Assembly: GCA_949361645.1 (NCBI GenBank)
Contig: OX442420.1
Coordinates: forward strand, 6,162,782 to 6,226,781
Reading direction: 5' to 3'
Origin: Spongilla lacustris
Lineage: Eukaryota > Porifera > Demospongiae > Spongillida > Spongillidae
Length of the DNA stretch: 64,000 nt
Shown here: positions 1 through 13,518 of the stretch, piece after piece
Layout: every line of letters begins with the position of its first letter
Position numbering within the stretch: the stretch's first letter is position 1
Notes under the pieces: model-generated
The model's input: only the letters and a program-made list of their open reading frames with translations
What the model was told of the DNA's origin: nothing
Databases searched by the model: none
Made by a program: the position numbers and the translations under genes

Positions 1-80
1 GCAAAACTGCACTAACACCATTGGATCTTTCATTTGCAGCTGTCAAAGTGGCTACACATCATCAGGATACAACTGTACTG
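1..80 (+). CDS. EGF-CA exon, 3' part (cut by window edge)
   Basis: The last 80 bases of a 123-bp EGF exon, starting in the codons for QNCTNT and ending ...NCT plus one base (phase 1), with donor GTATGAAT. The following intron holds a TIR transposon copy. Confidence 0.85.
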
Positions 81-3000
81 GTATGAATATGATAATCTAA
101 AAACCCTATTTTTTAACATGGCATCCATGAGAAATTTAGTCCATTTTGGGGCAAACTGATAAAGATTAATTCCCTCTAGACAGAATTGAGTGGAAATTTC
201 ACTACATGTTCCATTATATGAGGCATATTCTACATATATGTATCTATTTGTATCACAAGCAGACTTATAATTGGCTCAAAATATCATTGCATAGTTGTGT
301 GTTATCGCATAAAAGGCACAGATTTTTTATTCCTTCTAGTGTGTTACCAAAAAAATGCGTAAAACCTGCATGAGATTGTTTAAAATTGAGGCCCTAAGTT
401 CAATAAACTCTCAAGGTAGGAGTGATATGCAGCGCAAGGTAATCAAGTGACTGTATTACTTCGTGTGAATTGTTGTGTGGGCAGACTTCAAGAAACTTTC
501 TTCCTGTCTTAATAAAAACAATCTTTCTTCATGTCTTACTAAATAACAGACCATGACTCTACCCCAGCAGGTACAGACTGAATGTGTTGGTTGAACTTGC
601 AATACTAGCCTCCACTGGGGCAGTTTGAAAGGACTGACCAGAAAATGTTTTGTAACTTACCGCCGATAACGAGTAGAATTTGTTTGAAAAGAGGAATTTA
701 TGCACCTTCCTATAGTTGTATAATCCAACTTTGATTCAAGGTGGTGGAAACATGACCCCGATAAAACGGTACCACATCAAAAACTATGTACTGGTTCGAC
801 CTTTCTATTAGTAAAACACCATTCCAAAAAAGTATAAATTACTCAGTACAAATGGGTGAGCATTCTGATTATATATCTTTCCAATCACAAAAAAATAGGA
901 GGGAATTATCAGTATTCCACAAATGCCCCCATATTTCCTCGCATATCTCGTGAATGCGGTACGTGATTCATCACATTAATTAGCGCAATTTATTACAGCA
1001 CAACAATCACTTGTACCTTGGCTAAATATTGATGTCAAAATGAGCAGGAATAAATATCTCCAATGTAATGTAGGTGATATAAGGTCTTTCTGTGCAAGCA
1101 TTTCATTCCCCAAGTATCATAAAATGTACGGAGCATTACTGGGTACGCATAGGCGGATATTGGGAACAGATAATAATGATACACATCTTTGTAGTAGTCA
1201 CTATACATGTACATGTATCTAGCAAGAGTAAGAGACAAGCAAATGTGCGTTACCCTTGGAGAATGAACGTTAGTCAATGGTAACGATCATTTAAACTTAA
1301 CCCACCTATGGCCCTATGAAGTTTGATACATGTACAATGTAGGTAAATTTTTCCATGAGATTGTATAGTGATCCCCTTTGTTGTAGTGCATGCACTTTAG
1401 TTAAAATCTATTCTGATTTTTCATCTTACAGACATTAATGAATGTATTCCAAATGGAGGACGTGGACCATGTCAGCAAAATTGTACCAACACCATTGGAT
1501 CTTTCATTTGCAGCTGTCAAAGTGGCTACACATCATCAGGATACAACTGTTCTGGTATGAATATGATTATTTAAAACCTATTTTTAAGATTTGTCGTTGT
1601 ACTAGAGATACATTTATGAGCCCTATTTATCATGCAAGATTTAGTACAGCACACCAATCATTCTACCTTTGGATACACATTTGCTACAAAATGAGCAGCA
1701 TATTTTTTCTATCATCCATGTAGTGTTGGTGTAATCTATGTTGTTTTATAAGTGTTTACTCTACAAAAGCCACAATTCACTCTGCATTACACATGTACCT
1801 TTCTCCTAGTGCACTTTAGCTTAACGCTGTTCTGATATGTCCACTTTTAGACATTAATGAATGTATTCCCAATGGTGGACTTGGACCATGCCAGCAAAAT
1901 TGCACCAACAAAATTGGATCTTTCATTTGCAGCTGTCAAAGTGGCTACACATCATCAGGATACAACTGTACTGGTATGAGTATAAGGATCAAATATACAT
2001 TTTAAACATGGCATCCATGATAAACACGGGAAAATTTAGGCAAACTGATAAAGATTAAATCCCTATAGAGAGAATTGAGTGGAGATTTTACTACATGTAC
2101 AATTATGAGGCATACATGTATTCCATATACATTTATATAATAATTAAATTATATATATATTTATAATAATTATAATAATTATTTATCATTGTTATTATAT
2201 ATATATATTTGTATCTCAAACAGATATATCATTGGCTCAAAAGGTCATTGCATAGTTGGGTATTATCGCATAAGAAGTGCAGGTGTTTAATTCCTTTTAG
2301 AGCATTCCTAAAAACTGCATGAAACGTTGTGAAAATGGTTTGAAATTGAGGCCCTAACTTAAATCAACTCTCAAGGTAGGAGTGATATGCAGCGCAAGGT
2401 AATGCAATGATGGCATTACTTCGAGTGAATTGTTGTGTGGGCAGACTTCAAGAATATTTTTTCCTGTCTTAATTAATAAAATGAATCTTTCTTCCTGTCA
2501 TTCATGTACAAATGAACAGACCATGACTCTATCGAGGCAGGTACAGACTGAATGTTTTGTATGAACTTGCAATACTAGCCTCCACTAGAAGCTTGAATGG
2601 ACGGCCCAGAAAATGTCTCTTACGGGGGTGATAACGAGTACAGTTTGTTTGAAAAAAACAAAAACGAATTTATGCACCTTCCTATAGTTGTGTAATGCAA
2701 CTTTGATTCAAGGTGGCGGGAAGCATGACCCTGAAAAAACGGTGCAGTATCAAAAACTATGTACACATGTACTGGTTAGACAGTTTTATTAGTGAAACAC
2801 CATTCCAAAAAAAGTATAAATTACTCTTTACAAATAGGTGAGCTTTCTGATTTAGGACGGAATTATCAATATCCACAAATGTCGCCATATTTCCCCCGCG
2901 TTTTTCGTGGATGCGGTGTTTAAAAGATTCATCCCATTAGCACAATTTATTTAACACAATGTAAAAATCAATCACTTGTACCTTGGCTAAAGATTGATGT

Positions 3001-6000
3001 CCAAATGAGCAGGAATAAATATCTCCCACTGAATCCCACGTAATGTAGGTTTTTACTGCGCAAGCATCTCGTTCCCCGAGTAACGTGTATATATAATATA
3101 AAACGTACGGAGCACTATTTGTTACGCACTGGCGGCGATTAAATGAAGCAATAATTATGATACACATCTTTATAGTCACTATATCAAGCAAGAGTGAGAG
3201 GCAATCATATGTGCGTTACCCTTGGGGAATGAGCGTTATAGTCAAGGGTAACGATCATTTAAACTTAACCCACCTATGGCCCTACGATGTTTAATAGGTA
3301 TAGATTGCCATGAGATTGTATAACAGCAATACAATGATCCACTCTGCTGTACACATGCAGGTTTGTCTTAGTGCACTTTAGTTTAATTCTATTCTGATTT
3401 TTATCTAATAGACATTAAGGAATGCATTTCAAATGGAGAATTTAGACCATGTCAGCAAAATTGCACTAACACAATTGGATCTTTCATTTGCAGCTGTCAA
3501 AGTGGCTACACATCATACTGTTCTCGTATTTAAAAACCCATTTTTAAGATTTGTCATTGTACTAGAGACAAGAGCCCATTTATTAAAAAAGATTTAATAC
3601 ATGCAGCACACCAACCAATTCTACCTTTGGATACACATTAGCTACACAATAAGCAACACACTGCATGCCTAATAGATATTAATGAATGCATATTAATGAA
3701 TGTATTCCAAATGGAGGACTATGAACATGTCAGCAAAATTGCACAAGCACTATATTAATTGGACTAGATCCTTTATTTGCAGCTGTCAAAGTGGCTACAC
3801 ATCATCAGGATACAATGGTTCTGGTATAAATATAATTTTTCTGACTCAAACTGCCTGCCTGGTCAGAGTTAAACTTTTCTGGCAGGGAACATTTCATCAT
3901 GTAGCTTCTGTGCAATGGTAATGGCCTCTTGATTCGGGATTGCATAGGCTTCTATCCATTAGGTGAAATAATCAACTGTCACAGTATGTACTTGTTTCCC
4001 GACTGGGTCTGGGGAAGAGGCACAAGGATGTTTACAACCACCATTTGAATGGGCGAGCTACTCTGAAGGGAAGCCTTGTACTTAGGTGCTGGGGTCTTGC
4101 GGCTGGCACATGCAGTACACGTTCTGCACCAATCTCAGACCGAATTCAAATAGCCAGGCCTATGTGGGAATTTCAGCTTCTGGAAGGTTTTCTCTTCTCC
4201 AAGGTGTCCTCCACAAAAGCCATCATGTGTCTCTTCTAGCACCCTCTTCCTCAGACCAGCGGGAACCATCAACTGATACCAAATTTTTGAAGGCTTTTTA
4301 ATGTCAAAATACTTCAGGTATATCACTCCCTCACGCAATACGAGCTGGTCCGAAATCTGGCATAGTCTCTGAAATTTTATGCTCTTTCCTTCCTGTTCCT
4401 TTAAAGAAGGTGGAATGTTGGATTCATTGCTTCAATTAGAACATTCCACTCATTCTGTGTTTGCATCTTCCTTATCACCTCCATGTTCAGTCCTTGTTCC
4501 TTAGAAAGGTCACACTGAGTACACGTAAATCTGGTAGAGCATCGGCATTGGTGTGACACAGGCCCTTACAATGGATGATTTCAAATTCAAACTGCTGCAG
4601 TTTTTTCCAGCCATCAGGCAACTTGTCCTTCCGGTTCCTTAATGTTTCGGTAAACTCATTGTAAGGAACTATGGTCAGTTTGTAGTTAAATTTGAGCCTC
4701 AGAAGGTATAGACGGAAGTAGAGGATGAATGCTCCTTTCTCGTTGCACAATAGCTGCATTTTGCTTTGGCCAACAGTCGGCTCCCATACACTGCATTCCA
4801 TTCTTGTCCTTGGCTGTCCAACTGTGACAAGACAGCACCGATGTCTTCGTTACTGGCGTCTGTGTCCATGCAATATGAAATGCTTGGTGAAGTCTGGGTA
4901 CACCAAAATTTTTGGTGATGATAGAAGATTCCTCTTAGTTCAGTTTAAAACTAGTAGTCACTATATCTAGCAAGAGGAAGAGGCAAGCAAATGTGTTTTA
5001 CCCTTGGGGAATGAACGTAACGTTAGTCGAGGGTAACGATCATTTAAACCTTAACTAACCTATGGCCCTATGATGTTTGATAGGCATATATTGCCATGAG
5101 ACTGTATAACAGCAATAAAATGATCCACTATGCTGTACACATGCGGGTTTGTCTTAGTGCACTTTAGTTTAATGCTATTCTGGTTTTTCATCTAATAGAC
5201 ATTAATGAATGTATTCCAAATGGAGGACTTGGACCATGTGATTAGTGAAAGAACTCATCCAACATTTAAATCACATTATAGCACATCTCTGATACGTGCC
5301 ATACCAAATGTTTCTACAACTATATTACAATAGCTATAGATGCCTTACCAAATGCTAGGAGTGTCTCTGACAGATGGTAGGAAATCAAACCCACCTAAGG
5401 TACATGCCATTGCATAGTCATTAAAAAGAGCCACAAATGCATACATGTAGATGATTTGTTAGATATCAATGATTGTATTACAATTGGAGGACTTCGATTA
5501 TGTGTACATTTGGATCCACAATAGCTAGATATTGAAGTCAAAATGAGCTGGAAATTTTATTTTCAATCCCCCATGTAAATGTAGATGCCTTATACCATTT
5601 AAGGCATTTGATATATATATATATATTATATATTATATATATATATATAATTATATAATTATAATTATATATATTATATATATAACCATGTCGTTAACAC
5701 TCTAAATGTATATTGTACATTGGACAAGGAACAATCCACTGTGCCATACACATGTACTGTTGCACTTTAGTTTACATGTGATTTGTTTTCTATTTAGACA
5801 TTAATGAATGTATTCCAAATGGAGGACTTGGACCATGTCAGCAAAATTGCACCAACACCATTGGATCTTTCATTTGCAGCTGTCATGGTGGCTACACATC
5901 ATCAGGATACAACTGTACTGGTATGAATATCATGGTTTCATCTTTATATTAATAAGGCACAATTTAATACAGCACATCACTCACTTGTGCCTTGGCTAAA

Positions 6001-9000
6001 TATTGATCGCAAAATGAGCAGGGGAAAAAAGAATTCTATTATCTGCTATGTAATTTATGTGATATAACCCATAGTATGATATATGATAGGTATTATATTG
6101 TTGTATAACTGCAATAAAGTGATCCATTCTACCGTACACATGTACATTTGTCTTAGTGCACTTTAGTTTAATGCTAACCTTCTATTTAGACATTAATGAA
6201 TGTATTCCAAATGGAGGACTTGGACCATGTCAGCAAAATTGCACCAACACCATTGGATCCTTCATTTGCAGCTGTCAAAGTGGCTACATATCATCAGGAT
6301 ACAACTGTACTGGTATGAATATCATGATTAATAAACCATTTCTTAAAGATTTGTTTACATGTAAAGACCTTAACCGTATTTATTAAACAATATTTAATAT
6401 AGCACACCAATAACATACCGTTGGATACACATTAGCTAAATATTGATATCAAAATGAGCTGGAAAAAATATTTTAAATCTAATTTAGGTGCTTTACCCCG
6501 TCTATGATGTTTGATAGGTATATATTGCAAGGAACTTAGAACTCAGTATCCTAAATTGCACATAGCTAAATATTGATGTCAAAATGAGATGACAAAATAT
6601 ATTTACAATCCCCATGTTATGTAGGTGCTTTAACCCATGCACGATATTTGATAGGTATATACTGCAAGGATTAACGCTCCCTACTGTACATTGCTACAGG
6701 AACAATACACACATTTATCTTAGTGTCCTGCCATCTTTTAGACATTAATGAATGTATTCCAAATGGAGGACTTGGACCATGTCAGCAAAATTGCACCAAC
6801 ACCATTGGATCTTTCATTTGCAGCTGTCAAAGTGGCTACACATCATCAGGATACAACTGTACTGGTATGAATACCATAACAATGTATGTGCAGAAACAAT
6901 GCCTTATTAATGCATCTATTCATCTTGACTGTTGGGAATAAATATAGTACGGCAATTTTGGTGAGCAACCAAAAAAGGGTGCTACACATTGACATTTGCC
7001 TGATTTTAGTGAAAGGACTCACCCAACAATTAACTCACATTATAGCACATCTCGCTGTACCAAATGTTTGTATAAGTACATTACAGTAGCTATACATGCT
7101 TTACCAAATGCTTCTACAGCTGCATTATATAACACTTCTGATAGGTGTGCCTCTGACAGATGGTAGGAAATTAAAGCCACCTATGGTGCATATCATTGCA
7201 TAGTCATTAAAAAGAGCCACAAATGCATACATGTAGAGGATTTGTTAGATATTAATGATTGTATTACAATTGGAGGACTTTGATTATGTGTACGTTTGGA
7301 TCCACAATACCTAAATATTGAAGTCAAAATGAGCTGGAAAGCCACCTATAGTATATATCATTGCATAGTCATTAATAAGAGCCACAAATGCATACATGTA
7401 GAGGATTTGTTAGATATCAATTATTGTATTACAATTGGAGGACTTTGATTATGTGTACATTTGGATTCACAATACCTAATATTGAAGTCAAAATGAGCTG
7501 GAAATTATATTTTCAATCCCTCATGTAATGTAGGTGCTTTATATCATTTAAGATGTTTGATCTGTATATACTACCATGTCGTTAACATTCTATTTTGTAC
7601 ATTGGACAAGGAACAATCCACTCCGAATACACATGTACCATTGCACTTTAGTTTACATGTAATTTGTTTTCTGTTTAGACATTAATGAATGTATTCCAAA
7701 TGGAGGACTTGGACCATGTCAGCAAAATTGCACCAACAACATTGGATCTTTCATTTGCAGCTGTCAAAGTGGCTACACGTTATCAGGATACAACTGTACT
7801 GGTATGAATAACATGATTAATAAGCCATTTTTAAACATTTGTGAACATGTAAAGACATTAAACCTATTTAATAAACAATATTTAATATAGCACACACAAT
7901 AACATGCTGTTGGATATACATTAGCTAAATATTGATATCAAAATTAGCAGGAAAAAAATATTTCAATCTAATTCAGGTCCTTTACTCCATTTGTGATGTT
8001 TAATAGGTACTCAGTATCCTACATTGCTCCTAACTAAATATTGATGTCAAAATGAGCTGACAAAATAAACTTACAATCCCCATGTTATCTAGGTGCTTTA
8101 ACCCATGCATGATATTTGATGGGTATATACTGCAAGGATTAGCGCTCTCTACTATACCGTTGTCTTAATGCACTCCAGTCCAATGCTAATCTGACCTGTC
8201 GTCTTTTAGACATTAATGAATGTATTCCAAACGGAGGATTTGGACCATGTCAGCAAAATTGCACCAACACCATTGGATCTTTCATTTGCAGCTGTCAAAG
8301 TGGCTACTCATCATCAGGATACAACTGTACTGGTATGAATATTGTGAAAACAAAACCATTTTTAATATTCATATTCATTTATTAATACTGCACATCGATC
8401 ACTTGTACTTTTTGTGGACACATTAGCTTAATATTGAGTCAAAATGAGCAGGAAAATTATATTTTAAATCCCCATGTAATGTATGGTGCTTTAACCCATC
8501 TGTAATACAATTGCCAAGATTAACACTCCATATTGTACATTGATACAGGAACAAAGCACTCTGCTGTACACATGTACCTTTGTCTTAATGCACTTAAGGT
8601 TAATGCTATTCTGGTTTTTCATCTAATAGACATTAATGAATGTATTCCAAATGGAGGACTTGGACCATGTCAGCAAAATTGCACCAACACAATTGGATCT
8701 TTCATTTGCAGCTGTCAAAGTGGCTACACATCATCAGGATACAACTGTACTGGTATGAATACCATAACAATGTATATGCAGAAACAATGCCTTATTAATG
8801 CATCTATTCATCTTGACTGTTGGGAATAAATATAGTACGGCAATTTTGGTGAGCAACCAAAAAAGGGTGCTACACATTGACATTTGCCTGATTTTAGTGA
8901 AAGGACTCACCCAACAATTAACTCACATTATAGCACATCTCGCTGTACCAAATGTTTGTATAAGTACATTACATTAGCTATACATGCTTTACCAAATACT

Positions 9001-10953
9001 TCTACAGCTGCATTATGGCACACTTCTGATAGGTGTGCCTCTGACGGATGGTAGGAAATTAAAGCCACCTATGGTGCATATCATTGCATAGTCATTAAAA
9101 AGAGCCACAAATGCATACATGTAGAGGATTTGTTAGATATTAATGATTGTATTACAATTGGAGGACTTTGATTATGTGTACGTTTGGATCCACAATACCT
9201 AAATATTGAAGTCAAAATGAGCTGGAAATTATATTTTCAATCCCTCATGTAATGTAGGTGCTTTATACCATTTAAGATGTTTGATCTGTATTAACATTCT
9301 ATTTTGTACATTGGACAAGGAACAATCTACTCTGCCATACACATGTACCATTGCACTTTTGTAATTTGTTTTCTGTTTAGACATTAATGAATGTATTCCA
9401 AATGGAGGACTTGGACCATGTCAGCAAAATTGCACCAACACCATTGGATCTTTCATTTGCAGCTGTCAAAGTGGCTACACATCATCAGGATACAACTGTA
9501 CTGGTATGAATAACATGATTAATAAGCCATTTTTTTAAGATTTGTGAACATGTGAAGACATTAAACCTATTTAATAAACCAATATTTAATATAGCACACA
9601 CAATAACATACTGTTGGATACACATTAGCTAAATATTGATATCAAAATCAGCAGGAAATAAATATTTCAATCTAATTCAGGTCCTTTACCACGTCTATGA
9701 TGTTTGATAGGTATATATTGCAAGGAAGTTAGAACTCAGTATCCTACATTGCACATAGCTAAATATTGATGTCAAAATGAGCTGACAAAATAAACTTACA
9801 ATCCCCATGTTATCTAGGTGCTTTAACCCATGCATGATATTTGATAGCGCTCCCTACTATACCGTTGTCTAATCTAACCTGTCGTCTTTTAGACATTAAT
9901 GAATGCATTCCAAATGGAGGACTTGGACCATGTCAGCAAAATTGCACCAACACCATTGGATCTTTCATTTGCAGCTGTCATGGTGGCTACATATCATCAG
10001 GATACAACTGTACTGGTATGAATATCATGGTTTCATCTTTATATTTATAAAACGCAATTTAATACAGCACATCACTCACTTGTGCCTTTGCTAAATATTG
10101 ATCGCAAAATGAGCAGGGAAAAAAAATTCTATTATCTGCTATGTGATTTAGGTGATGTAACCCATAGTATGATATATGATAGGTACTATATTGTTGTATA
10201 ACTGCAATAAAGTGATCCATTCTACCGTAAACATGTATTGTCTTAGTGCACTTTAGTTTAATGCTAACCTTCTATTTAGACATTAATGAATGTATTCCAA
10301 ATGGAGGACTTGGACCATGTCAGCAAAATTGCACCAACACCATTGGATCCTTCATTTGCAGCTGTCAAAGTGGCTACACATCATCAGGATACAACTGTAC
10401 TGGTATGAATTTGTGAATACAAGACCATTTTTAAAGATTCAAAAAAAATACCACACTCAAGTCACTTGTACTTGTGGATAGATATTAATGTCAAAATGAA
10501 CATGAAAAATATATTTACAATCCCCATGTAATGTATGGTGCATTAAAACCCATCTGTAATATTTGATAGGTATATATTGCAAAGATTAGCACTCCATATT
10601 GTACATTCATACAGAAATAATTCATTCTGCCATACACATGTACCTTTGTCTTAGTGAACTTTAGTTTAATGCTAATCTGTATCTTTTAGACATTAACGAA
10701 TGTATTCTAAATGGAGGACTTGGACCATGTCAGCAAAATTGCACCAACACCATTGGATCTTTCATTTGCAGCTGTCAAAGTGGCTACACATCATCAGGAT
10801 ACAACTGTACCGGTATGAATATGATGATCCAAAATCCATATTTTTTTCATTTAATAACATGGCTTCCATGAGTAATGCGGGGTCCATTTTAGGGCAAACG
10901 GATAAAGATTCATTCTCTCAGCATATACCATTATGAGGCATTTATATATAATA

Positions 10954-10998
<45 letters not shown>

Positions 10999-13486
10999 AT
11001 CTCAAACAGACATGCCATTGCTCTAAAGTGTCATAGCATAGTTGTGTGTTATCGCATAAGAAGTGCAGATTTTTTATTCCTTCTAGAGCGTTACAGTAAA
11101 ATGCGTAAAAACTGCATGAAACATCCAGAAAATGCTTTCAATTTGAGGCCTTAAGTTAAATCAACTCTCAAGGTAGGAATGATAAGGTAATGAAATGGCT
11201 GCATTACTTCGAGTGAATTGTTATGTGGGCAGACTTCAAGAATCTGTCTTTCTGTCATAATAAAAATAACCTGTCTTCCTGTCTTACTAAATAACAGACC
11301 ATGACTCTATCCAGGTGAGTACAGACTGAATGTGTTGGTTGAACTTGCAAAACTTGCCTCCACTGGCAGTTTGAATGGACGGACCAGAAAATGTCTTGTA
11401 ACATTCCACTGATAACGAGTACAATTTGTTTGAGAAAATGAACTTATGCACCTTCCTATAGTTGTGTAATGCAATTTTGATTCAAGGTGGTGGGAAACAC
11501 GACCCCGAAAAAAATGGTACCACATCAAAAACTATGAACTGGTTCAACCTTTTTATCAGTAAAAGAACATTCCAAAGAAAGTATATATTACTCTTTACAA
11601 ATGGGTGTGCTTTCTGGTTATACAATCAAAAACACGATAGGAGGGAATTATCAATATCCACAAATGCCCCCATATTTCCCCCGTTTCTCCTGGATGTGGT
11701 GTTAATAAAAGATTCAACACATTGGAGCAATTTATTTAACACAATGTAATACAGCACAACAATCACTTGTACATGTACCATGACTAAATATTGATGTCAA
11801 AATCAGCAGGACTAAATATCTCCCATGTAATGTAAGTGATATAAGGTCTTTCTGTGCAAGCATCTCATTCCTCGAGTAACATGCATAACATAAAACTAGT
11901 AGTCACTATATCTAGCAAGAAGAAGAGGCAAGCAAATGTGCGTTACTCTTGGGGAATGAACGTTAGTCAAGGGTAACGATCATTTAAACCTTAACCCACC
12001 TATGGCCCTATGATGTTTGATAGGCATATATTGCCATGAGACTGTATAACAGCAATACAACGATCCACTATGCCATACACATGCTGCATGCCCCTTTGTC
12101 TTAGCTAGTGCACTTCATGCAGTTTAATGCTATTCTGGTTTTTCAACTAATAGACATTAATGAATGTATTCCAATTGGAGGACTTGGACCATGTCATTAG
12201 TGGAAGAACTCAACCAACATTTAAATCACATTATAGCACATCTCTGATATGTGCTGTACCAAATGTTTCTACAACTATATTACAGTAGCTATTCAATGTA
12301 GATGCTTTACCAAATACTAGGAGTGTCTCTGACCGATGGTAGGAAATTAATGCCATCTAAGGTACATATCATTGCATTGTCATTAAAAAGAGCCACAAAT
12401 GCATACATGTAGATGATTTGTTAGATATCAATGATTATATTACAATTGGAGGACTTTGATTATGCATACGTTTGGATCCACAATAGCTAGATATTCAAGT
12501 CTAAATGAGCTTGAAATTTTATTTTCAATCCCCCATATAATGTAAATGCTTTATACCATTTAAGACATTTGATCTATATATTACCATGTTGTTAACACTC
12601 AATATTGTACATTGGACAAGGAATAATCCACTCTGCCATACACATGTACTGTTGCACTTTAGTTTACATGTGATTTGTTTTCTATTTAGACATTAATGAA
12701 TGTATTCCAAATGGAGGACATGGACCATGTCAGCAAAATTGCACCAACACCATTGGATCTTTCATTTGCAGCTGTCATGGTGGCTACATATCATCAGGAT
12801 ACAACTGTACTGGTATGAATATCATGGTTTCATCTTTATATTTATAAAACGCAATTTAATACAGCACATCACTCACTTGTGCCTTGGCTAAATATTGATC
12901 ACAAAATGAGCAGGGAAAAAAATAATATTATTATTATTATTATTACAATATATGAAGATATACATGAATAATACAGGATTACATACTATTACACGTTACA
13001 GAAGGCTTACATTCCAGTTATACGTTACACAATGCACTCAAAAGGAAGGTGTCCTTCACCCTCCCACAGCACCATCAGATGCCTGGACAATGCGCCTGGT
13101 CAAGTCCCGTCCGACGTCGGTGGTTCCACGTGGTCTTCCGAGACAGCCTTGGGGTCCTGTTCCTCTTGCGTGGCCCTAATCCGCAGAGGGGATTCCTCTC
13201 TTTTCGTGGCCACTCCCGAAGTCAACCCCTCAGCCCCGTCACCAGATCGAAAAGTCCAGACATCCAGAAGGACGTCGTCCAATAAAAGCGCACCCAGCAC
13301 GTACATTGTGGCTTCGGCCAAAGATGGCAAGTAGCGTGAGGTGGCCAGCCTACACGTACCCGTCGTAAAGACAAGTTCTTGGTCCAAGGAGCGAGGGTAG
13401 CAAGTAGCTATAGAATAGACTCGAAGTACAGCACCGCTTTAACCGCGCGCGCATGTAATTTACGTGATATAACTCATACTGTAGGG

Positions 13487-13518
<32 letters not shown>

